A DNA stretch of 30,263 nucleotides. Source: a virus. The notes below the pieces were generated by a model that saw nothing but the letters and a program-made list of their open reading frames with translations, ran no database searches and had not been told where the DNA came from. A program made the position numbers and the translations under genes. Below are positions 7,693-15,092 of the stretch, in pieces. Each line of letters opens with the position of its first letter. Within the stretch, counting starts at the first letter, position 1. The DNA lies in IMG/VR virus record IMGVR_UViG_3300035204_000693, positions 1-30,263 of that record, one strand, 5' to 3'.

Positions 7693-8805
7693 ATGAACGA
7701 GTTCACCAAAGTTAGATTGCACGGAGATTTAGGTAAGGAAGTAGGCCCGGAATGGGAACTCGATGTTTCTACCGTTGGTGAAGCTATGAAAGCCGTAGAG
7801 TATCTTTCTAGAAGGAAACTTTTCAAGCATCTTGTAGATAGCAGTAAGCAAGATGTAAAATACCAAGTTCTGATTAATGAAAAACTGATCACCTACAAGA
7901 ACGGGAATATAGATGAAGAGAATTTAGCGGACGTAGAGCATTCTGAATTGGTGATGAAAATCAACGACCTCGAAACAATCGACGTTGTACCAGTTCTGGA
8001 AGGTTCTGGATGTTTGCTTGCGGGTACTAAAATCTCTATGGCTGATGGCTCCAAAAAGAATATCGAGGATGTCCTCAAGGGAGACATGGTTGTGTCTTAC
8101 AACGAAAAAGATGGTTCCTTGTGTGAATCAAAAGTATTGAAGACATTTAGTCACCCAGAGACAGAGGGGTATCTAACCATTAACAACCAAATAAAGTTAA
8201 CCGACAATCATCCAGTATATGTTGTTGGTCGTGGTTGGATTAGCGCAGGAGTATTAGAAATAGGTGATATACTTAAGTGTGAAAATGGCGAGGAAAAACC
8301 AGTAGAGCATATCGAACAGAGTAGCGAATTAGTTACTACTTTTAATATAGAAGTCGAGGATCACCATAACTATTTTGCTGATGAATACCTAGTACACAAT
8401 AAGGGGTTTCTGGGCATAATACTAGGGGCAGCGTTGATGTTTGCAGCATTCATACCGGGCTTAAACGTATACCTCGCAACTGCTCTATTTGTAGCTGGTG
8501 CTGGTCTGCTCGCAGCGGGAATCATGACTATGCTTGCGAAGCCTCCCGTAATGGAGCCTCCGAAAGATATTGAGATAAAAGGAGCTACGTCTTACCTATT
8601 TTCGAATATTGTTAATACTAACAAAGAGGGTAATCCTGTCCCCGTCTGCTATGGAAGATTGAGAATTGGGTCATACGTACTTGAATCTACATATGACTCG
8701 TACAACGTAGAGGCGCACGAAACCCCAACAAATAGCGAACAAATATCGACAATTGATTCGACTGTGACAGTTATCAACCCAGCGACAGAGGTTGTTCACA
8801 CATAA
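7693..8805 (+). CDS. gpI-like tail assembly protein interrupted by a Hint/intein-like domain
   Basis: This 370-residue protein has three parts. Residues 1-104 resemble the N-terminal ubiquitin-like domain of lambda gpI (VRLHGDLGKEVG..., a helix, and ...VVPVLEGSG). Residues 107-236 are a Hint (intein-like) domain. From 237 the gpI sequence resumes with a Gly/hydrophobic stretch (FLGIILGAALMFAAF), a second hydrophobic segment and PPKDIEIKGATSYLFSNIVNT, a typical gpI ending that leads into gpJ. Extein +1 is Lys (VHN|K), so normal splicing through a side-chain nucleophile is not expected; cleavage is more likely. The gene starts 1 base after the gpK-like stop, and its own stop overlaps the gpJ-like start (TAATG). 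Confidence 0.87.
   Translation: MNEFTKVRLHGDLGKEVGPEWELDVSTVGEAMKAVEYLSRRKLFKHLVDSSKQDVKYQVLINEKLITYKNGNIDEENLADVEHSELVMKINDLETIDVVPVLEGSGCLLAGTKISMADGSKKNIEDVLKGDMVVSYNEKDGSLCESKVLKTFSHPETEGYLTINNQIKLTDNHPVYVVGRGWISAGVLEIGDILKCENGEEKPVEHIEQSSELVTTFNIEVEDHHNYFADEYLVHNKGFLGIILGAALMFAAFIPGLNVYLATALFVAGAGLLAAGIMTMLAKPPVMEPPKDIEIKGATSYLFSNIVNTNKEGNPVPVCYGRLRIGSYVLESTYDSYNVEAHETPTNSEQISTIDSTVTVINPATEVVHT
8011..8400 (+). other. Hint (intein / bacterial-intein-like) domain in the gpI-like protein
   Basis: This covers residues 107-236, about 130 residues, which is too short for a homing endonuclease, so it is a mini-intein-like unit. Block A begins CLLAGTKISMADGS with nucleophile C107. Block B is TDNHPVYV with the conserved T-x-x-H. 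Block F is FNIEVEDHHNYFADEYLVHN, ending with the conserved His-Asn pair (N236). The next residue is Lys, not Cys, Ser or Thr. That is unlike a classical intein and closer to A-type bacterial-intein-like domains, which favour N- or C-terminal cleavage. Confidence 0.88.
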
Positions 8806-11800
8806 TGAAAAATTACATCCCACATAGACCATTTAGATATCATGGGGAAATAATTTCCTTCAAAGAAGAAGTGCCAGTTGCCCTATCTGCAACCAAAGCC
8901 AACCGAATTCCTGACGAGGCAGACGAGGGAATAACCGAGCAGAAAACTAGAGATGGCTCAAGTATAGATAGAGCAATATCTATATCTGAGAACAGGGTAA
9001 TAGATTTAATTTGTGAGGGAGAGATTGAAGGTTTAGTCGAATCAGAATACGTAGGAGAGGGGACCGATGGAAATGTTGGTTGGACTAAAGTAAGGGAAAA
9101 ACTGTTTGCAGAAGTTGGGCTTCAGGGGGGCTCTAGTGGAGTTAGGTGGCTACCATCAGTACTATGGAATGAGCTACCTATCTTAACAAAACAATCGACA
9201 CCCAAACTTAATTACCAACAGGTAGACGTAGTTTACGGTAAAGGTGGTCCAGATGGCTCTGACGGCCTTGGTATAAACGGGGAACTAACAATTAACAGAG
9301 GTGTAGGAGAAAGACTCCGTGGCGGTGGAGAAGACAACGAAACATTCGCGAAGAAGTACAGAATTAACAACGTGAGATGTAAGGGTGTTGCTGTAACAGT
9401 TAAATTTGTCCAACTCATGTATCAAGAAAAGGGTAACGAAGATGAGTATGGTGACATAAGAGATACGACTGTTGTTTATTCTACCTACTACAGAAAAGTC
9501 TACAACTACACTGGGGCAGGGGAGCAGGATTGGACGTTTCACGAGACCGTTAGTGTGACTGGTAAATTGAGTAGTGCTTTCCTGAAGCAAACCCAAATAA
9601 TGTTCGCTAACGTTCCTGACATAAACGAAGAAGGATTTGTGGGATGGGAAGTAAAAGTAGTAAGAACAACCGCAGATACACTATCAACTACAGTTCGAAA
9701 TACGACTTATGTAGACAGCATAGCTGAAATTTACGGAGACATTTACTCTTACCCACACTCCGCTATCGTTCAGCAGAAATTTAGCTCAGAGTTTTTCCAA
9801 AGAATACCTGACAGGCAATTTGATGTAAGAGGAATTAAGGTCAGAGTACCAGCGGATTACAACCCCATAGTTAAAAGCTATGGAAATGCATACAAGGGTA
9901 TAGCCAACCCATATTGGAAAGGAAACTTTAAAGACGAAAAAGAGTGGACAGATAATCCAGCTTGGGTTTTTTACGACATCCTAACAAATAAGAGATACGG
10001 TCTGGGTAAGCACTTAGAACAAGAAGCAATAGACAAATGGACTCTTTACGACATTGCACAATATTGCGACACCTTAGTCCCCGATGGGTATGGAGGTAGC
10101 GAGCCAAGGTTCACATGCAACGCTCTTATTTCGAGTAGAGACGACGCGCATAAAGTTGTAAATGACTTGGCTAGTGTTTTTAGGGGGATAACTTACTACG
10201 CTGGAAATACTATATTTGCCTCGCAAGATAGGGGAGGGAAAACTCCAGTAGTGTCATTCACAAACGCAAACGTTGAGAACGGAGATTTTACCTACTCTAC
10301 AAGCTCAAAAAAATCTAGACACACAGTTTGTATTGTTAAATATAGGGACGCTAGAGATAACTACAGACAGAAAGTCGAATACGTAGAGGATGTTGACGGA
10401 ATAAGAAAACACGGGATTCGTGAATTAGAAATAGCTGGGGTTGGCGTTACGTCTAGGGGGCAAGCGCAAAGATTTGGAAAGTGGGCTTTGTTTTCTGAGC
10501 AAACCGATGTCGAGACATGCAGCTTCATGACTGGTCTTGAGGCTGTAGTACTAAGACCCGGAGATGTAATTAACATCTCGGATGCGAATAGAAGCACCAA
10601 GAGGTACGGTGGAAGAACTTTCTCGATAGATAGCCTCGGAAGATCAGTTGTTTTAGACACCGACGTTCCGCTTTCAACTCTCCCTGAAGCTACTTACCAA
10701 ATACAAATCATGACGCCAACGTTCCAATATGACACTACAATAGTAGAGTCAGACGACGGAACTGGTTCCGGTGGGATAAACGCATCAGATATACCCAATA
10801 TAAGAAGGTCGCAGATTCAAACTGTAGATTTCACGGGGGCCAATGTCTCTAAGGAAACTGGCAGCGACGGAATAGTAAGAACAAAAATAGCTCTTCCATC
10901 TTACCTTAACGTAACTAATTACGACACAGAAGGAATACGGGGAAATGGAAGTGGGCTTGTGTGGATGATTCAACCAAGAGACGTTGGGGCGGTTTCTTGG
11001 CAGGAAGCAGAATTAGAAAAGCGTTTTGAAAGCTATAAAATTCTGAACATAGAGGAAAAGGAATCTAACAAGTACGCTATTACTACACTTGAATACAACG
11101 AAGATAAATTCGCTAGGATAGACGGAACAGACGGGTTCGATACTGATCCTACCATTGGTGATGTCGAACCACCAGTAGGATGTGTCCTAACCACTAATCA
11201 TTTGACTGAAAACTCGGTCGAGGTTAACTACCAAATAATTCCCGGAAACTTAAGGGATGTATATACTTATCAGGTCTATGTCAAATACGGATCAGATTGG
11301 ACTGCTACTGATTTCGCTGAGACGGACCCAAGCGCAACGGGGCCATTAGACACGATTCCAGATTCTAGATATTTTTACCAGAGCTTAAGTATAGCCTCTC
11401 AAAATGGAGTGTATTTCCCTACGCAAAATGGCAGATATTACTTTAGGGTTTATACAGCTAATAGACTAGGTATAGCGAGTATCACACACGCAGAAGGAAG
11501 GTGGACAGACGGTGGGGGAGTAAACAGGGGATACATAGAGATACAGGGCATTAACCCAATGCACGACGTAAGAATTAAGGCTCTTACCCTATCTACTTCT
11601 GACGTATTATCTTCTGAGGAACTCGCTGCTGGTACAACCTATCAAAGAACCCACGATTTTGTTGAGCCATCTTTCAGTTGGGAAATGGATGTGGCTGGAA
11701 CTAACCCTCACGTTTTATTCGACTATAGACTAACAATCAGGCCCCCTTCATACGGGAATAATCCAAGCCTCACTGTCCTTGGCACGATAGATTTGACAGG

Positions 11801-13241
11801 AATGTCATCCAATCATTTAAGCTACATCTATGAGGTTAGGAAGCAGATAGAAATTGCTAATGCTAACAACGATATGCCTTATAGAGACTATGATCTCGTT
11901 GTAGAAGCAATAGAACCAAATACAGGTGAATCTTCCGCTGGCACATTCACAACTTCTGGAGCATCGAATCCAGTCGGATACGATATTTTACGTGTCACAA
12001 ACCCATCTATATCAGGATGGGAACTTACTCCATTTGACTTAGTGGACACATGCTTAAACGGTGGTTCGTCCGCCCCAACGTATTGTTCTGACCAATGGTT
12101 AACAGATGATGGCGATGTAAAGGTTTTATACACGCGAACGGTAGGTGATAAAGACCTTGATGCGATGATGGGAGTTTTGTTCATCTCTATGGAACAATTT
12201 GATCCAAACGCAATTGATTTAACTGATGACAATGTTTTAGCAGATAACGAGATCGCTAGAGTTGTATTCTACAATAACACAAATAACCCCAAAGGTATTG
12301 ATGTGCCGATGGTTAACTGGAAGCATCCTAATGCTTATATTTGTGTCGGTTACGGTGATGAATTAGATAGAGCACTTTATCAGGCTTCTCAAGAAGAAGA
12401 CGATTTCCCAGCCGACATGAGTCCTGTCGGCCAAATGACTGCAAACGTTACTAATGTAGTCTATGTCGAACAAAGGACAACCCCTTTACCACCGCATATC
12501 TCACAAGGAGCTTGGAAAGGCTTAATGATTGGCCATTGGCAGGGGTGGGGCGCGGGACAGAATGACAACCCCGCAATTCCGACAGTAAATACTCAGGTAG
12601 GCATGAGCGTACCTTCATTTGCCATATATAGACCAATGGGGCATTACTGGGACCATCACGGTAACGGATGGGGACACCCGAAAGCAGTTCGGGAGGCTGG
12701 ACCAAGACACGGTACTGCTCCACCTCAACACTGGTACTGGGAAAATCATCCAAATTATGATTTCCGAGGACCGGACGGTGGCCATACTTGCCTTAGGTTA
12801 GCTAATCCGGGGTATGGCTATAGAGGCTATGGGTGGACTTGGGAATACATTCTTGTTATGAAGTTTGCCTTCGATACTGCTCAACTAAGCAATTCCTATT
12901 CGGTAATTTGGAACTGGGACTCCACTATGATTGGAACAAATGGACAATCATCACAACTTAAAACAGAAGAGGTACAAATCGGTTCCATAGGTCAACTTCT
13001 TGAAGAAGACGAAGTAGACCCACCAGAAGGACTAACTTACCCATTGCAATTTCACAGAAATCATTGGAATCATGATTGTAACTGCTGCGGTGGATGGTCA
13101 AGTCAAGGACATATGACATATAACTCTATGGCAATGAAGGCATACAAAGCCAAGGATGGCGTTGTTTTGAAAATGCAAGTTAGTGACGCAGACAAGTGGC
13201 TTTTCGAAAACGGAAAAAGATTTATGATTGGAATTATATAA
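8805..13241 (+). CDS. gpJ-like tail tip / host specificity protein (1478 aa)
   Basis: This is the central tip protein that receives the gpI/gpK-assembled complex and usually determines receptor binding. Early residues contain the gpJ signature SENRVIDLICEGEIEGLVE. Residues about 412-480 match the Phage-tail_3 region (YDIAQYCDTLVPDGYGG, CNALISSRDDAHKVVNDLASVF). A strand-rich segment near 780-900 resembles fibronectin type III repeats. The last 220 residues differ from lambda gpJ. They are rich in His, Trp and Gly (GHYWDHHGNGWGHP near 1280) and include a Cys cluster at 1425, 1427 and 1428, so this may be the variable receptor-binding end. The start ATG overlaps the gpI-like stop. The stop is followed 10 bases later by the next gene. 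Confidence 0.9.
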   Translation: MKNYIPHRPFRYHGEIISFKEEVPVALSATKANRIPDEADEGITEQKTRDGSSIDRAISISENRVIDLICEGEIEGLVESEYVGEGTDGNVGWTKVREKLFAEVGLQGGSSGVRWLPSVLWNELPILTKQSTPKLNYQQVDVVYGKGGPDGSDGLGINGELTINRGVGERLRGGGEDNETFAKKYRINNVRCKGVAVTVKFVQLMYQEKGNEDEYGDIRDTTVVYSTYYRKVYNYTGAGEQDWTFHETVSVTGKLSSAFLKQTQIMFANVPDINEEGFVGWEVKVVRTTADTLSTTVRNTTYVDSIAEIYGDIYSYPHSAIVQQKFSSEFFQRIPDRQFDVRGIKVRVPADYNPIVKSYGNAYKGIANPYWKGNFKDEKEWTDNPAWVFYDILTNKRYGLGKHLEQEAIDKWTLYDIAQYCDTLVPDGYGGSEPRFTCNALISSRDDAHKVVNDLASVFRGITYYAGNTIFASQDRGGKTPVVSFTNANVENGDFTYSTSSKKSRHTVCIVKYRDARDNYRQKVEYVEDVDGIRKHGIRELEIAGVGVTSRGQAQRFGKWALFSEQTDVETCSFMTGLEAVVLRPGDVINISDANRSTKRYGGRTFSIDSLGRSVVLDTDVPLSTLPEATYQIQIMTPTFQYDTTIVESDDGTGSGGINASDIPNIRRSQIQTVDFTGANVSKETGSDGIVRTKIALPSYLNVTNYDTEGIRGNGSGLVWMIQPRDVGAVSWQEAELEKRFESYKILNIEEKESNKYAITTLEYNEDKFARIDGTDGFDTDPTIGDVEPPVGCVLTTNHLTENSVEVNYQIIPGNLRDVYTYQVYVKYGSDWTATDFAETDPSATGPLDTIPDSRYFYQSLSIASQNGVYFPTQNGRYYFRVYTANRLGIASITHAEGRWTDGGGVNRGYIEIQGINPMHDVRIKALTLSTSDVLSSEELAAGTTYQRTHDFVEPSFSWEMDVAGTNPHVLFDYRLTIRPPSYGNNPSLTVLGTIDLTGMSSNHLSYIYEVRKQIEIANANNDMPYRDYDLVVEAIEPNTGESSAGTFTTSGASNPVGYDILRVTNPSISGWELTPFDLVDTCLNGGSSAPTYCSDQWLTDDGDVKVLYTRTVGDKDLDAMMGVLFISMEQFDPNAIDLTDDNVLADNEIARVVFYNNTNNPKGIDVPMVNWKHPNAYICVGYGDELDRALYQASQEEDDFPADMSPVGQMTANVTNVVYVEQRTTPLPPHISQGAWKGLMIGHWQGWGAGQNDNPAIPTVNTQVGMSVPSFAIYRPMGHYWDHHGNGWGHPKAVREAGPRHGTAPPQHWYWENHPNYDFRGPDGGHTCLRLANPGYGYRGYGWTWEYILVMKFAFDTAQLSNSYSVIWNWDSTMIGTNGQSSQLKTEEVQIGSIGQLLEEDEVDPPEGLTYPLQFHRNHWNHDCNCCGGWSSQGHMTYNSMAMKAYKAKDGVVLKMQVSDADKWLFENGKRFMIGII

Positions 13242-13251
13242 GGCTGCTGAC

Positions 13252-14118
13252 ATGAAAAACAACGTATTACTTTTTTTTAAAGGGGGCTACCAAGTATCGT
13301 TTGCAAATCCTCATGACGAGGATGCTCTCAAGAAAAGGATTGATGTGGAGTTGTTGATGACCCACGAATCTTACGGAAGGGATTACGAGGTTTTCTTTTT
13401 GTCTGATGAAGAGCTAAAAAGTTACTCTTGGAGTAAAGAGCTTGTTGGTGGAAAGCCAAACATCTCCAGTGTGAGCGACCAAAGGAGTCGCGAGATTAAA
13501 GAAGGCAAATTAAATGAGATAAATGATTTTGTGAAAGATCAATTTTCTATTTTAGATATAGAAATGATACGCTCTATAGAGGGGGACTCTAGGTTCGATA
13601 AGGAAAAAATAAAAACGAAGAAAGAGTATTTGAGGTCCCTACCTAAAGAAGATAAAGATTGGATTCAGAAAATGGAAACTGAAAATTGGTCTGTCATGAA
13701 CCCATTTAATAACATATTTAACATAGAGTTGGTAAATGGCGGGGCTGGGTATCTCACGCCCCCGAACGTAGCAATATCTCCACCTATAAGGTCCGCTGGG
13801 TTCAAAAAAATAATAGGTAAAGAGGAAAACAAAACCAACACGGAATACGATATTTTTGCTGAAGAGTCCGAGCATAAAGAGGAACACCAGTACATGCCTA
13901 ACGATGTGGTAGAGATTTTCGAGCCTGACCCCGGTAAAAAAGCAGCTAGAGCAGTGGCGGAAGTGTCTAATGGAAGTGTAGTTAATATAAAGGTAGTAGA
14001 CCCCGGCTATGGATATTTAAGAATCCCAATGATTCAGATATCCCCGCCAGATGAGGGAGATAAGAAAGCGAAAGCTAAAGTCCCCAATATAGATTTTTTA
14101 TTTGAGACACCAATATAA
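13252..14118 (+). CDS. Distal tail protein: tail-assembly-chaperone-like N-part and GxGY beta repeats
   Basis: I choose ATG 13252 (288 residues). An upstream TTG at 13228 is in frame but overlaps the gpJ-like gene, while AAGG eight bases before this ATG is a reasonable ribosome site. Residues about 85-135 (EIKEGKLNEINDFV...FDKEKIKTKKEYLRSLPKE) resemble small tail-fibre assembly proteins that end in an LRxLP-type helix; this is a weak similarity. Two copies of a beta motif follow: LVNGGAGYLTPPNVAISPP and VVDPGYGYLRIPMIQISPP, near 155 and 250. This repeat is familiar from tail and fibre proteins of marine phages. It could be a fibre-attachment or fibre protein acting after gpJ. Function is not established. 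Confidence 0.72.
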   Translation: MKNNVLLFFKGGYQVSFANPHDEDALKKRIDVELLMTHESYGRDYEVFFLSDEELKSYSWSKELVGGKPNISSVSDQRSREIKEGKLNEINDFVKDQFSILDIEMIRSIEGDSRFDKEKIKTKKEYLRSLPKEDKDWIQKMETENWSVMNPFNNIFNIELVNGGAGYLTPPNVAISPPIRSAGFKKIIGKEENKTNTEYDIFAEESEHKEEHQYMPNDVVEIFEPDPGKKAARAVAEVSNGSVVNIKVVDPGYGYLRIPMIQISPPDEGDKKAKAKVPNIDFLFETPI

Positions 14119-14135
14119 TTTAAGAAGGAAAAAAA

Positions 14136-15053
14136 ATGGCTAAAAACATTGATTATCATGCGTCTATCGTAAACGGCACAAACAGGATAGTAGGAGAGTC
14201 GCACAACGACTGGAATACGGTAAGGGAAGGGAGCTACGTTAAGTTCCAACAAGACCCTGCTTACTTCACTGTGAGCAATAAGAAAGAGTTCTTTTTTATA
14301 TCATCCTTCGAAAGCGATGGAGTTAGCCCTAACTTGGTTCTAGATACAGACTGCGGGATCGACATACTTAAGGGCGACTCCGTAACAATAACGTACAAAG
14401 AATCTGAGGCGTTAAATTTCTCCTCGATGGAAATGCCGGGAGAATCATACTTAGAAGGAGATATTCTTGAGGTCGCTGGTGGAGATCATTCCGTAGGCAT
14501 TCTTGACAACATGAGACAGCCAGCAATCTTCCGCGTAGATTCTGTTGATGACAATGGAGGCATAAAATCTATCTCGATACAAGAAAGAGGAAAATACCTT
14601 TCCCCCCCAAGTGAACTGGTTACTTTGATCAGGGGAAATGGCCACGGAGCAAAAGCAAGAATTTCTTGGACTGAAAGCCCTCAAAGACAAAGCCTCGAAA
14701 AAGAAATAGAAAAAGTACATACAGACGATAATGGAGTATCCACTCTAACACTTAACTACCCGCTACCTAATGGAGTAAAAAAGGGAAAAGTGTCAGTCAA
14801 AAAATGGGAACTCCACATATCTACACCTTACAACTGCGGAAGCAAACTTGGGGCGGTATGCAACATAACCAGAGACTTTAGCCCTCACTTTAAGCTTCCA
14901 CTCATGTCTGATAACCAACACCCTTGGTTGTTAAACCAAGAGGTAGCGCATAATTCAGCCATCTCCAAAATGGATGTTATACTGAAGGAAATGATGGATA
15001 GGATTGAAAAGCTCGAAAAATCCAATAATGAATCTGGCCTGTACGGCGATTAG
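14136..15053 (+). CDS. Probable tail fibre/tip protein with C-terminal coiled coil (305 aa)
   Basis: This is the last gene of the rightward operon. The ATG at 14136 follows AGAAGGA (14123-14129), a strong ribosome site. The 305-residue protein is beta-rich. Near residues 130-170 it has a degenerate copy of the same Y..P repeat as its neighbour (IFRVDSVDDNGGIKSISIQE then GKYLSPPSELV). A distinct domain with HISTPYNCGSKLGAVCNITRD precedes a C-terminal heptad-like helix (MDVILKEMMDRIEKLEKS), a likely short trimerising coiled coil. The pattern fits a virion appendage that multimerises, but I do not recognise a named family. It ends 39 bases before the stop of the convergent tape measure gene. Confidence 0.7.
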   Translation: MAKNIDYHASIVNGTNRIVGESHNDWNTVREGSYVKFQQDPAYFTVSNKKEFFFISSFESDGVSPNLVLDTDCGIDILKGDSVTITYKESEALNFSSMEMPGESYLEGDILEVAGGDHSVGILDNMRQPAIFRVDSVDDNGGIKSISIQERGKYLSPPSELVTLIRGNGHGAKARISWTESPQRQSLEKEIEKVHTDDNGVSTLTLNYPLPNGVKKGKVSVKKWELHISTPYNCGSKLGAVCNITRDFSPHFKLPLMSDNQHPWLLNQEVAHNSAISKMDVILKEMMDRIEKLEKSNNESGLYGD

Positions 15054-15092
15054 GTTTAAGTTCCCCCGAATATAAAAAAGTTATTTTATTCC
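15054..15092. other. Convergent intergenic gap with a weak AT hairpin
   Basis: This 39-base gap lies between two convergent stop codons. It contains ATAAAA (15072-15077) and TTTTAT (15084-15089), which could form a six-pair AT-only hairpin. That is a poor terminator by itself, and I see no GC-rich stem. Transcription from both sides probably ends here or runs into the opposing gene. Confidence 0.25.

Noticed and set aside
8011-8400. Homing endonuclease within the intein-like domain
   Set aside because: The domain is only about 130 residues and shows no LAGLIDADG or HNH motif, so it is a mini Hint domain.
12451-12753. Minus-strand open frame of 100 codons inside the gpJ-like gene
   Set aside because: It overlaps completely a well-supported gene, has no family signature and no upstream ribosome site.
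5221-15092. Invertible (phase-variable) segment bounded by inverted repeats
   Set aside because: The two boundary gaps share only ATAAAATAA in inverted orientation, which is expected by chance in AT-rich DNA. No recombinase gene is seen in the window.
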